NCBI RefSeq assembly: GCF_001542405.1
Contig: NZ_LNCD01000036.1
Coordinates: forward strand, 1 to 64,000
DNA length: 64,000 bases
Source: Rhizobium altiplani
GTDB taxonomy: Bacteria > Pseudomonadota > Alphaproteobacteria > Rhizobiales > Rhizobiaceae
Direction: 5' to 3'
Made by a program: the position numbers and the translations under genes. Below, one piece after another: positions 18,486 through 26,499 of the stretch; position 1 is the first letter of the stretch, and each line of letters opens with the position of its first letter. The notes under the pieces are model-generated. The model ran no database searches. It was not told the DNA's origin and was given only the letters and a program-made list of their open reading frames with translations.

Positions 18486-19247
18486 TTAGGTCGCGGGTTT
18501 GAGCGGCGTGGCGAACGAGGCGGACGGTCTTCCGGCCGCCACGCGTTCCGCCTCCAGCCCTGCAATCCGCTCGTCGATTTCGCGCCGGTCGATCATGCCG
18601 CTCGGATTGTCCCGGGTCGGCATGGTCTCGGCGACATGCAGGTAGCGCTCCTTGGCGACGGCGTAGAGCCGGTTGAGCTCACCCAAGGGATCGGCGTGGT
18701 CGTCGACGCGCAGATTGAGCCAGGCAAAATCCTGATCGCGGTAGATGACGAGCGCTGCCGACTGCTTGCCGCGCTTGTCGCCGCCGGCGTCCTCGCCGGC
18801 CTGCATGGCTTCAAGCAGCCGTTCGGCCAAGGGCCTGCCCGCCGTCTTCTTGAAGGTGGAAAGCGTTTCGGCGATCACCTGCGGTCCCGCCAGCATGTTG
18901 CCGGCGACCGAGACGTTGTCGTCGACCAGATGGCCGGCCCAGTCGATGCACTTGGCGCCGGTGAAGGCCGCGTTGCGGCCCTTGGCATCGACAAGATGCA
19001 GCTGGCGCTGGTCCCGCCCCTCGTCGCGCCCGGTCAGAGCCGGAATGATCTCCTCCGGCGACTTGCCGGCGGCGAGCATGGCGAGACCATCGGTGCCGTA
19101 GAGCGGGCTCACGAAGGCCTGTGTCGCGACCCCACCGACGCGGCCGCGAATGTGAGGCACGACGCCGCCGACGGCGAAGAAGCGGGTGGCGACCGCGATC
19201 GCCAGATGGCCGGTTTCCGGTTCGCGGGCAACGATGGACCAGGTCAT
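18486..19247 (-). CDS. DUF1028 protein, putative Ntn-hydrolase-fold enzyme
   Basis: The 253-residue protein begins MTWSIVAREPETGHLAIAVAT and contains GGVATQAFVSPLYG, SVAGNMLAG and the strongly conserved QAGEDAGGDKRGKQSAAL, the hallmark of DUF1028. As far as I recall, a structure of this family shows an N-terminal-nucleophile hydrolase fold; if so, Thr2 exposed after Met removal is a candidate nucleophile. It starts 5 bp after the gamma-glutamyltransferase gene and its stop is just before the ATPase start, so it belongs to the importer operon. I infer a second amide-bond hydrolase for the imported compound. No reaction has been assigned to my knowledge. Confidence 0.85.
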   Translation of the reverse strand: MTWSIVAREPETGHLAIAVATRFFAVGGVVPHIRGRVGGVATQAFVSPLYGTDGLAMLAAGKSPEEIIPALTGRDEGRDQRQLHLVDAKGRNAAFTGAKCIDWAGHLVDDNVSVAGNMLAGPQVIAETLSTFKKTAGRPLAERLLEAMQAGEDAGGDKRGKQSAALVIYRDQDFAWLNLRVDDHADPLGELNRLYAVAKERYLHVAETMPTRDNPSGMIDRREIDERIAGLEAERVAAGRPSASFATPLKPAT

Positions 19248-19252
19248 GGCGA

Positions 19253-21034
19253 TTATCTCCCGACCGCGTAGGCCTGCATCAGGCGCGGCGTGGCGGCCGC
19301 GCGCAACAGTCCGTCGGCATCGCGCCGCGCCGCTGTCAGGCGCCCGACGGTCCATGGATCGGCAACCGTGAGCTTATGGCCCTTCTGGCGCAGCGCCTCG
19401 AGCACTGCCGCAGGGAAATTGGCTTCCGCCGTCAGGTCGCCCGGCGCCCGGGTGCGCGGATAGAAGGAGCCCGGGAAATGCGCGGTGTGGAAGAGCGGCT
19501 GGTCGATCGCTTCCTGCAGGTTCATGCCATGATGGACATAGCGCAGGAAGAAAGCGAGCTGCCACTGGTCCTGCTGGTCGCCGCCCGGTGTACCGAAGGC
19601 GAGTGTCGGCCGCCCTTCATGGAGCGCGATGGAAGGCGTTAGCGTCGTGCGTGGACGCTTGCCCGGGGCGAGCGACGACGGCAGACCTGGTTTCAGCCAG
19701 AACATCTGAGCGCGCGAATTGAGGCAGAAGCCGAGGCCGGGAACGATCGGCGAGGATTGCAGCCATCCGCCGGAAGGCGTCACCGACACCATGTTGCCTT
19801 CGCTGTCGATGACGTCGATATGCACGGTGTCGCCGCGCTTCTCGCTCAGATGCGCCATGGTCGGCTCGTAGACAGCACCCGTCTTGGCGCCTTCAAGCAG
19901 CGCCATGGTGGCATCGTACTGTGCCTCGAAGCCGGAAAGACGGCCGGGACGCAGATCGAAAGAGGCTTCGTTCGTGATCAGCTTGCGGCGCTCGGCGGCA
20001 TAGGCGTCCGACAGAAGCTGCTCAAGCGGTACGACGGTGAAATCAGGATCGCCATAATAGACCTCGCGGTCGGCATAGGCGAGCTTCATCGCCTCGACGA
20101 CCGTGTGTACGAAATCTGGACCGGCCGGATCCATGGAGGCGAGATCAAAGCCCTTCAGCAGCGACAGCGATTGCAACAGTACTGGCCCCTGTCCCCACGG
20201 ACCGGTCTTTGCGACCGTCCAGCCGTGATAGTCATAGGTGACGGGCGCCTCGACGGTCGCCTGCCAGTTTGCCATGTCGTCCGCGCTCAGCACGCCCTTG
20301 TGGTGGCTGCCGCTCGCATCCATCACTTCCGCCTTGCGCAGGTACGTGTCGATCGCCTCGGCGACGAAACCGCGATAGAAGGCGTTTCGCGCGGCTTCGA
20401 TCTGCGCCTCGCGGCCGGACTTGCTCTCGGATTCCGAGACGATGCGCTTCCAGGTCTTAGCAAGCACGGGGTTCTTGAAGTTGGACCAGGGAGCCGGCGC
20501 AGAGCCGCCCGGCAGCCAGGTTTCGAACGAGGTCGGCCATTCCTTTTCAAAGAAGTCGGCAAGGCCGGCGATGGTTGCCGAGACACGCGGCAGCACCGGA
20601 TGGCCGTTCTCAGCATAATGGATCGCCGGTTCGAGAACGTCGCGGACGCTCAAGCGACCGTAGTCGCGCAGCATCAGCATCCAGCCATCGAAGGAGCCCG
20701 GAATGACGGTCGCGAGCAGACCGTCGCCGGGGATCATCTTCAGTCCCTCGTTGGTATAGTGCTCGATCGTGGCTCCGGCCGGCGCCGGCGCCTGGGCGCA
20801 GATGACCTCGACCTTGTTCTTCTTCTTCGAATAGATGATCGCCGGCAGGTCGCCGCCAGGGCCGACCAGATGCGGCTCGACGATCTGGAGTACGAAACCG
20901 GTCGCGACCGCCGCGTCGAAGGCGTTGCCGCCCTTTTCCAGGATGCTCATGCCGACGGCCGAGGCGATCCAGTGCGTCGAGGTGACGACGCCGAAGGTGC
21001 CGAGAATTTCGGGGCGGGTCGTGAACGTACTCAT
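19253..21034 (-). CDS. Gamma-glutamyltransferase family protein, cytoplasmic
   Basis: The 593-residue protein is a full-length GGT homologue. The autoprocessing and catalytic Thr is Thr403 in EKRGDTVHIDVIDSEGNMVS; the substrate-binding region PSGGWLQSSPIVPGLGF follows, and the N-terminal GGNAFDAAVATGFVLQIVEPHLVGPGG is typical. It has no signal peptide, unlike periplasmic Ggt, so it should act on imported substrates. Families of this kind hydrolyse gamma-glutamyl amides, glutathione or acylated amines. It sits between the permease genes and DUF1028 in one leftward operon. Glutathione or a gamma-glutamyl conjugate is the likely substrate by context; an acylase role cannot be excluded. Confidence 0.88.
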   Translation of the reverse strand: MSTFTTRPEILGTFGVVTSTHWIASAVGMSILEKGGNAFDAAVATGFVLQIVEPHLVGPGGDLPAIIYSKKKNKVEVICAQAPAPAGATIEHYTNEGLKMIPGDGLLATVIPGSFDGWMLMLRDYGRLSVRDVLEPAIHYAENGHPVLPRVSATIAGLADFFEKEWPTSFETWLPGGSAPAPWSNFKNPVLAKTWKRIVSESESKSGREAQIEAARNAFYRGFVAEAIDTYLRKAEVMDASGSHHKGVLSADDMANWQATVEAPVTYDYHGWTVAKTGPWGQGPVLLQSLSLLKGFDLASMDPAGPDFVHTVVEAMKLAYADREVYYGDPDFTVVPLEQLLSDAYAAERRKLITNEASFDLRPGRLSGFEAQYDATMALLEGAKTGAVYEPTMAHLSEKRGDTVHIDVIDSEGNMVSVTPSGGWLQSSPIVPGLGFCLNSRAQMFWLKPGLPSSLAPGKRPRTTLTPSIALHEGRPTLAFGTPGGDQQDQWQLAFFLRYVHHGMNLQEAIDQPLFHTAHFPGSFYPRTRAPGDLTAEANFPAAVLEALRQKGHKLTVADPWTVGRLTAARRDADGLLRAAATPRLMQAYAVGR

Positions 21035-21055
21035 CTCAATTTCCTTTCGAAGAAA

Positions 21056-21928
21056 TTACGCTTCGCGAGGGTCGAGCGCATCGCGCAGGCCGTCCCCGAG
21101 AAGATTGAAACCCATGACGACGAGAAAGATCGCCAGTCCCGGCCACAGCGCCATCCAGGGCGCCTGGTTGAGAAAGTTCTTGGCGACGTTGAGCATGGAA
21201 CCCCAGCTCGGCGCCGGCGGCTGCTGGCCGAGACCGAGGAAGGACAGGCTTGCCTCGGCGATAATGGCGGTGGCGATCGTCAGGGTCGCCTGCACGAGGA
21301 TAGGCGCAAAGACGTTCGGCAGGATGTAGCGTCTGATGATATTGAAGTGGCGAAGCCCGATGGCGCGCGCGCCTTCCACGAATTCCTCGGTCTTGACGGC
21401 GAGCGTCTGGCCACGTGTCAGCCGCACGAAGATCGGCATGGCCGAGAGCCCGATCGCGATCATCGCGTTGGAGAGGCTCGGCCCCAGGAAGGCGGCAAGG
21501 GCGATCGCCGTGATCAGGAACGGCATCGCCAGGAACGCCTCGATGATGCGCGAGATCACATGGTCGATCCAGCCGCCGAAATAGCCGGCGATCAGGCCGA
21601 AGGGCACGCCGACGACAACCGCGATCGCCACCGAAAAGATGCCAGCCAGCAGCGATGCCCGGGCGCCCCAAACCATGCGCGAAAGGATGTCGCGACCGAG
21701 ATCGTCGGTGCCGAGAAGATGGGCAAGCGACGGCGCCTTGCGGATCGCCGACCAGCTGGTCGCCGCCGGGTCGGGGATCGGCAGCAGCGGCGCTGAGATC
21801 GCGACGACCGCAAAGAAGAGGACGATGACAAGGCCCGCAAGCGAACCCTTGTTGGCCTTCATCTTGCGCCAGGCGCGGTTTTGCGAACGCGGCTCGACTG
21901 CTGTGGCCGACTGCTCGATGGCGGTCAT
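21056..21928 (-). CDS. ABC transporter permease, GsiD/DppC type
   Basis: A 290-residue permease with an N-terminal cytoplasmic arm, six spans and the DppC-class motif HLLGTDDLGRDILSRMVWGAR. Its coupling loop (GQTLAVKTEEFVEGARAIGLRHF) is intact, and the C-terminus NLLGDGLRDALDPREA is typical. The ATG at 21928 overlaps the end of the partner permease gene by four bases (ATGA). The longer frame to 22012 is not used. It is followed after 21 bp by the gamma-glutamyltransferase gene. Confidence 0.92.
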   Translation of the reverse strand: MTAIEQSATAVEPRSQNRAWRKMKANKGSLAGLVIVLFFAVVAISAPLLPIPDPAATSWSAIRKAPSLAHLLGTDDLGRDILSRMVWGARASLLAGIFSVAIAVVVGVPFGLIAGYFGGWIDHVISRIIEAFLAMPFLITAIALAAFLGPSLSNAMIAIGLSAMPIFVRLTRGQTLAVKTEEFVEGARAIGLRHFNIIRRYILPNVFAPILVQATLTIATAIIAEASLSFLGLGQQPPAPSWGSMLNVAKNFLNQAPWMALWPGLAIFLVVMGFNLLGDGLRDALDPREA

Positions 21929-22872
21929 AGGGCGGTCCTCATTCGCGGGTTGAGCAGGACGTAGAGCACGTCGGCGACGAGATTCATCAGGATGAAACCG
22001 GTCGCGGTACAAAGCACGATGCCCTGCACGACGGCATAGTCGCGGTTGAACACGGCATCGACGATCAACTTGCCAAAACCGGGAATGGTGAAGATCTGCT
22101 CGGTCAGAACAGCACCGGCAAGCAGCTCGCCGAAGAGAAGTGCGGTGACGGTGACGATCGGAAGCAGCGCGTTGCGGAAGGAATGCTGCAATACGACCGC
22201 CCCCTCCGACAGACCCTTGGCACGGGCGGTGCGGATATAGTCGGCGCTGAGCACGCTCAGCATCGAGGAGCGCGTATGGCGCATCAGCGTGGCTGCGAGC
22301 GCGTTGCCGAGAACGAACGCCGGCATGATCATTGTTTCGATCGAATGCAGCGGATCTTCGAAAAAGGGCGCGTAGCCCGAGGCCGGCAGCCAGCCGAGCT
22401 TTACCGAGATGAAGAGGATAAGCATGATGCCGAACCAGAAATTCGGGATCGACAGGCCGCAGAGCGCGATGAAATTGGCCACGAGGTCGAGCGCGGTGTT
22501 TTTCTTGACTGCAGCGAGTATGCCCATGGGGATGCCGATCAAAAGTGCAAAGACGATCGACATCACGGCGAGCTGGATCGTCACCGGCAGCTTCTCGGCG
22601 ATCAGTGTCGTCACTTCCTGGTTCGTCCTCAGCGAGATGCCAAGATCGCCCTTCACCGCACCCGCCAGCCAGTAGCCATACTGGTAGACCACCGGATCGT
22701 TCAGCCGGTATTTTTCGCGCAAGAGCTCCAGCACTTGCGGACTGCGATCCTCGCCGGCCATGGCCAGGACCGGATCACCCGGCAGAAGCTTCTGCAGCGA
22801 GAAGACGAAGACGGAGATGATCAGCAGCGTCGGTATGGCAAGCAGCAGCCGCTTTCCGATGTAGGTATACAT
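21925..22872 (-). CDS. ABC transporter permease, GsiC/DppB type
   Basis: A 315-residue permease starting MYTYIGKRLLLAIPTLL at ATG 22872. DppB signatures are clear: LLPGDPVLAMAGED, GDLGISLRTNQEV and the C-terminal AVLTEQIFTIPGFGKLIVDAV. Six membrane spans are predicted. The open frame extends to 23037, but that part overlaps the hairpin and binding protein end and has no homology. It forms the channel with the GsiD-type subunit; the ATPase is the fused protein at 16618-18465. Confidence 0.92.
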   Translation of the reverse strand: MYTYIGKRLLLAIPTLLIISVFVFSLQKLLPGDPVLAMAGEDRSPQVLELLREKYRLNDPVVYQYGYWLAGAVKGDLGISLRTNQEVTTLIAEKLPVTIQLAVMSIVFALLIGIPMGILAAVKKNTALDLVANFIALCGLSIPNFWFGIMLILFISVKLGWLPASGYAPFFEDPLHSIETMIMPAFVLGNALAATLMRHTRSSMLSVLSADYIRTARAKGLSEGAVVLQHSFRNALLPIVTVTALLFGELLAGAVLTEQIFTIPGFGKLIVDAVFNRDYAVVQGIVLCTATGFILMNLVADVLYVLLNPRMRTAL

Positions 22873-22908
22873 GAGGAGATCCCGATGCTCGTCAGTCGCG
22901 TTGCAGGC

Positions 22909-22936
22909 GCCGCGCGGGAGACAGCCCCCGCGCGGC
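22909..22936 (-). terminator. Intercistronic hairpin between binding protein and permease genes
   Basis: GCCGCGCGGG (22909-22918) and CCCGCGCGGC (22927-22936) make a perfect ten-pair, almost all G-C stem with an eight-base loop. It is 11 bp downstream of the binding protein stop and 37 bp upstream of the permease start. No T run follows in the direction of transcription. It probably stabilises the upstream message or weakens read-through. Confidence 0.7.
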
Positions 22937-22946
22937 GGTTCTTTTG

Positions 22947-24455
22947 TTAGTCGGCTTTCTTCACGCCCACGAGGCGGATCATGCCGTCCGGTGACGGGAC
23001 AAAACCGGTGACTTTCTTGTTGTAGCCCCAGATCCAAGCCTGATGTCCGATGTAGACGATCGGGAGGTCCTCAGCGAGGATCTTGCCGGCGGCATCGTAT
23101 TTCTGCTTGCGCACGGCATCGTCCTGCGACTGGCGGGCTTCGGAAAGCAGTTTGTCCACGTCGGGGTTGCTGTAGTGCATGTCGTTGAGGCCCGCGCCAG
23201 CGGTGTAGAACTGGTTGGTGTTGCCATCAGGATCGATGCGGCCGGACCAATCCGAACGGCTGACCTGGTAGTTGCCGGCGGTCTGGTCGTTGAGCAGCGT
23301 GGCGAATTCGGTGGCCTTCAAGGTCACGTCGAACCCGGCTTCGGCAACCATCGACTGGATGATCTGCATCATCTGGGCGATGATCGGATCGTTGGCCATG
23401 TTGAGCTCGACCGGAACGCGGTCGAAGCCTGCTTCCTTGATCAGGGCCTTGGCCTTGTCGACGTCGCGGGCCGGAACCGGAAGATCTTTGTTGAACCACG
23501 GGCTCGACGGCGGGAACGGCTGGTTGCCGGCAACACCCGTGCCGTCATAGACGATCTGCATGGCTGCCTCGCGGTCGATCGCCAGCGAGAAGGCCTGGCG
23601 AAGGCGCTTGTCCTTGCCGAGGGGATTGTCGGCGCGGGCGCCGTTGCCGACGTTGAAGTAGATGCCGAGGTTGCCGATATTGACCTTGTCGACCATGTCC
23701 AGGTTGGAATCGCCCTTCACGGTCTCGACATCCGTCGGTGCCACGCGCTCGATCAGGTCGAGGTCGCCCGAGCGCAGGTTCGCGAGCCGCACCGCGCTAT
23801 CGGGGATCGGCCGGTAGGTGATCTTGTCGATGAAGATGTTGTCCTTGTTCCAATAGTCCTGGAACTTTTCGAGCACGATGCGGTCCTGCTGCACACGCTC
23901 GACGAATTTGAACGGGCCGGAGCAGACGGGATGATCACCAAACTTGGCGCCGAGTTCCTTGGCGGCCTTCGGCGAGATCATCATGCCGGCGCGGTCGGAA
24001 AGCTGTGCGACCAGCGTAACATCCGGAGCCTTCAGCGTGAACTTCACCTCGTAGTCCCCGGTCGCCTCGACCTTGGAGACGGAGGAAAGCTCGCTCTTGC
24101 GGCGCGATTCCGGCAGGGTCATCGCACGGGTAATATTGTCGACGACAGCCTGGGCATTGAAGGGCGCGTCATCCTGGAACTTTACGCCCTGGCGCAGCGT
24201 CAGCGTCAGTTCCTTGCCGTCGGCGGACCATTTGTAATCCGTAGCGAGCTGCCCGACGATCTTGAGATCGGGCGTGACGTCAAACAGCTTGTCGCATAGC
24301 GCCGTGTAGACGATACGGCCGACGAACGAACGCGATTGCGCCGGATCCAAGACGTCAGCGTCATCGGCAAGGCCGATCTTCAGTTCGGCGGCAAAGGTCG
24401 GTAGCGCTAACAGGACGCTTGCGCCAAGAGTTGCAAGGAAGTTGGCAGTTTTCAT
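22947..24455 (-). CDS. ABC transporter substrate-binding protein, SBP_bac_5 family (GsiB-like)
   Basis: The 502-residue periplasmic protein has a signal peptide (MKTANFLATLGASVLLALPTFAAELKIG, cleavage after TFA) and family-5 motifs: DADVLDPAQSRSFVGRIVY, LTLRQGVKFQDDAPFNAQAVVDNI and RLRQAFSLAIDREAAMQIVY. Its length is close to that of GsiB. It is the first transport gene of the operon and starts 60 bp after the GntR gene stop, with a GntR-site half motif between them. The C-terminal WIWGYNKKVTGFVPSPDGMIRL is usual. The ligand is inferred from the gamma-glutamyltransferase in the operon. Confidence 0.9.
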   Translation of the reverse strand: MKTANFLATLGASVLLALPTFAAELKIGLADDADVLDPAQSRSFVGRIVYTALCDKLFDVTPDLKIVGQLATDYKWSADGKELTLTLRQGVKFQDDAPFNAQAVVDNITRAMTLPESRRKSELSSVSKVEATGDYEVKFTLKAPDVTLVAQLSDRAGMMISPKAAKELGAKFGDHPVCSGPFKFVERVQQDRIVLEKFQDYWNKDNIFIDKITYRPIPDSAVRLANLRSGDLDLIERVAPTDVETVKGDSNLDMVDKVNIGNLGIYFNVGNGARADNPLGKDKRLRQAFSLAIDREAAMQIVYDGTGVAGNQPFPPSSPWFNKDLPVPARDVDKAKALIKEAGFDRVPVELNMANDPIIAQMMQIIQSMVAEAGFDVTLKATEFATLLNDQTAGNYQVSRSDWSGRIDPDGNTNQFYTAGAGLNDMHYSNPDVDKLLSEARQSQDDAVRKQKYDAAGKILAEDLPIVYIGHQAWIWGYNKKVTGFVPSPDGMIRLVGVKKAD

Positions 24456-24470
24456 CTCGTTCCCTCTTAT

Positions 24471-24480
24471 GTTTGAACCA
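24471..24480. promoter_or_regulatory. Candidate GntR operator half-site before the importer operon
   Basis: GTTTGAACCA at 24471-24480 is the exact reverse complement of TGGTTCAAAC at 25301-25310. It also shares GAACCA followed by an A/G and TTTT with the palindrome at 25278-25293. It lies 16 bp upstream of the binding protein start at 24455. Confidence 0.5.
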
Positions 24481-24514
24481 GTTTTCCGGGCCGGCTTCCC
24501 CGGCCGGCCGATCG

Positions 24515-25270
24515 TCAGGCGTCCGGAGCGGCTCCGTCAGCTTTTTGTTTCTCTTCGCTTCCCTCTTCCGGCAGATCGAAGGAGGTGACGCGGATGAGGC
24601 TTTCCTGCAGCATCAGCAAATGCTGGCGCATCGCTTCGGCGGCGCGTAACGGATCCCGCTCGGCGATTGCGTCGATCACGGCGGCGTGCTGCGCATAAGC
24701 GCGCTCTTCCGTCTTGTGGCTGCGCCGCGCCATTTCGCGGATCGCCTGCCAGGCGTCGTCCTGGCGGACGTGATTGATGACATCGAAGATTTCGAGAAAG
24801 AACTGATTGCCGGCGCTTTGGGCGATCAGCCGGTGCAGCGCGCCATCCCACAATTCGCGCGCGTCGGCATCCTCACTGGCGACGATCTTCTTCGTCAATT
24901 CACGCATGCGCTCGATATCGGCTGGCTTGGCACGGACGGCAGCAAGTTGCGCCAGCTGCGGCTCTATTCGCAGCCGAACTTCCATGATTTCAAGAAAATT
25001 CGTTCCGGCGACGATAGCGCCGACATGCCGGCTAAGCCCTTCGGCTCTTTGGCCCGCGTAAGTCCCGGACCCCTGGCGGCGAGAAATCCTGCCCTCGGCA
25101 TCAAGGACTTCCAGCGCCCGGCGAATGGCGCGGCGACTGACGCCGAAGAGATCGGAGAGAGCACGCTCGGTCGGCAGCTTGCCGTCCGCAGGAAGATCGG
25201 AAGAGCTCAGCAGCTCTCGGAGCTTCTCGAGAGCATAAGTCGAATTTTCTGGTAGTCCCTGTACTGCCAT
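24515..25270 (-). CDS. GntR family transcriptional regulator, FadR/FCD type
   Basis: The 251-residue protein has the GntR winged helix near residues 18-80 (LPTERALSDLFGVSRRAIRRALEVLDAEGRISRRQGSGTY) and an FCD domain with the expected acidic and His residues (DGALHRLIAQSAGN). I place the start at ATG 25270 (MAVQGLPENST). The open frame goes on to 25342, but that part contains a perfect 16-bp palindrome, which is more likely an operator than coding. It precedes the GsiB-like gene on the same strand and most likely controls the operon and itself. Confidence 0.85.
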   Translation of the reverse strand: MAVQGLPENSTYALEKLRELLSSSDLPADGKLPTERALSDLFGVSRRAIRRALEVLDAEGRISRRQGSGTYAGQRAEGLSRHVGAIVAGTNFLEIMEVRLRIEPQLAQLAAVRAKPADIERMRELTKKIVASEDADARELWDGALHRLIAQSAGNQFFLEIFDVINHVRQDDAWQAIREMARRSHKTEERAYAQHAAVIDAIAERDPLRAAEAMRQHLLMLQESLIRVTSFDLPEEGSEEKQKADGAAPDA

Positions 25271-25277
25271 TTTGCTT

Positions 25278-25310
25278 ATTGGTTCGAACCAATTTTCAAG
25301 TGGTTCAAAC
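25278..25310. promoter_or_regulatory. GntR operator: 16-bp palindrome plus second half-site
   Basis: ATTGGTTCGAACCAAT at 25278-25293 is a perfect palindrome located 8 bp upstream of the GntR start. TGGTTCAAAC at 25301-25310 repeats the half-site in the same orientation, about two helical turns away. The form matches operators of FadR-like regulators, where a GGT...ACC core is common. Autoregulation is the simplest reading. Confidence 0.6.
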
Positions 25311-25511
25311 TGCTCCGCAATCCCCGATGGCGTCAATGCCAAAATTCATGAAAGTCGCAATTTTCTTGAATTCGTAAGGGAGGAGTTGCGCTCGCAAGCT
25401 AGCATTTCACCTGCGGGCCGCGAAGGGCGCCCGACCACGTGAACTTGAGCCGTCGAGAGCTAACCGTTTACGCCGTACAGAGGATTTCGGAGCACGCAGC
25501 TAAGGTCTCTG

Positions 25512-25640
25512 ATGCACCTTTCGCTCAGGCTGACGGTGTCGAAGTCCCAAGATGGCACGCCGTTCGATGCTGCGGCGGCCATAAAGTCGTTCGAACGCCG
25601 CCGCGATCACGGGCTGATCCTGAGCTACATGCTAGCCAAA
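25512..25640 (+). pseudogene. Remnant of an SBP_bac_5 binding protein gene
   Basis: Between the GntR promoter and vapC, one frame reads SQDGTPFDAAAAIKSFERRRD, which fits the conserved segment of family-5 binding proteins (consensus near F-x-D-G-T-P-F-D-A-x-x-V). No signal peptide, later domain or ribosome site is present. It looks like a fragment of a lost transport gene. The match is short, so confidence is modest. The rest of 25343-25657 shows nothing else recognisable. Confidence 0.4.
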
Positions 25641-25657
25641 GTGGTTTCTCAAGAATG

Positions 25658-26083
25658 CTATGTCGGGAGATCCCACGGATTTACGAGCGACACTCCCATG
25701 CTTTCAAAATCCTTGACGTTGCGCGTGACAAGCGTCATCCGCCGCGTGAAGGCTGTCGCCGCAATATAGGCGTCATTGATTGGTTTGGGATTGGGAACAT
25801 GCCACTGGGCCGCATAAACGGCCGTCGCCTCGTCCAGTGGCAGGATGCGGCCGGAAAATGCCGTAAGGACCGTATTTTCCAACCAGTTGCGCAGCACCTT
25901 CCCGGCGACTGCATCATTGTGCTCCACCAGCCGAACGCCGATCTCCAGCTCGTGCAGGACTACGGATGAAATGAAGGTCTCGGCCGGATCGACGGTTTCG
26001 TTCCAAACGACGACATTGGGATCAGCTTTGCCACTCGCGACTTTACGCAGTTCGGACACGACATTGGTATCGAGCAACAGCAT
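25658..26083 (-). CDS. PIN-domain toxin, VapC family
   Basis: The 141-residue PIN protein has the four acidic residues expected for a Mg-dependent RNase: Asp5 in LLLDTNVVSEL, Glu in VVLHELEIGV, Asp in KPINDAYIAATA and Asp in TRNVKDFESMGV. The start overlaps the antitoxin stop as TGATG, so translation is coupled. VapC toxins usually cut initiator tRNA or rRNA when free of antitoxin. The module appears intact. Confidence 0.88.
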   Translation of the reverse strand: MLLLDTNVVSELRKVASGKADPNVVVWNETVDPAETFISSVVLHELEIGVRLVEHNDAVAGKVLRNWLENTVLTAFSGRILPLDEATAVYAAQWHVPNPKPINDAYIAATAFTRRMTLVTRNVKDFESMGVSLVNPWDLPT

Positions 26084-26337
26084 CAGGATAGGTCAACCGA
26101 CCGGGCATGTTCCGTGCGCTGCGGGAGCGGTAAGTCAACATCATCCGCTCCGGGCGCGGCCAGCATGTCACCGAGCGTCCGCATTTTACCGATAAGCCGC
26201 TTGTACTCATCGAACGAAAGGAGGACATGCGCAGGCCGGCCCCTGTCGGTGATGATCACCGGTCCATCCCTGGTGGCGCGCTTTGCGCGGCCGAGGTCCT
26301 GATTGAGTTCTCGGCCTGAAAGCATGGTAACGGTCAT
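26083..26337 (-). CDS. Phd/YefM-type antitoxin
   Basis: An 84-residue protein with the Phd/YefM fold signature: MTVTMLSGRELNQDLGRAKRATRDGPVIITDRGRPAHVLLSFDEYKRL. This N-terminal DNA-binding domain is followed by a variable tail that should wrap the VapC toxin. ATG 26337 is preceded by GGAGGCTCGTC. A perfect inverted repeat at 26356-26371 lies just upstream, consistent with conditional autoregulation by the antitoxin-toxin complex. Confidence 0.88.
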   Translation of the reverse strand: MTVTMLSGRELNQDLGRAKRATRDGPVIITDRGRPAHVLLSFDEYKRLIGKMRTLGDMLAAPGADDVDLPLPQRTEHARSVDLS

Positions 26338-26355
26338 GACGAGCCTCCAACCTTC

Positions 26356-26371
26356 GTGGTTACATAACCAC
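26356..26371. promoter_or_regulatory. Antitoxin operator palindrome
   Basis: GTGGTTA-CA-TAACCAC forms perfect seven-base arms around a two-base centre, 18 bp upstream of the antitoxin start. Phd/YefM proteins bind palindromes of this size and position. Confidence 0.6.
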
Positions 26372-26499
26372 ATCTAGCTCGCGTAAACTGGAATTGCAAG
26401 GGGCAGGCCCCTCGGGCTAAGCTAAAACTCCTAGCCAAGCTCGGCAATCCGCCGGAGCAGCGGAAAAGTCGGCACCAGCGCAGGCACACTCTCGAGCGC

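Noticed and set aside
19757..21796. A 679-codon plus-strand frame across the gamma-glutamyltransferase and permease genes
   Set aside because: It is antisense to two well-supported genes, is Arg- and His-rich without motifs and has no ribosome site; a high-GC shadow.
23043..24299. A 418-codon plus-strand frame opposite the GsiB-like gene
   Set aside because: Low-complexity composition rich in Asp, Gly and Val; the opposite frame has a signal peptide and family motifs.
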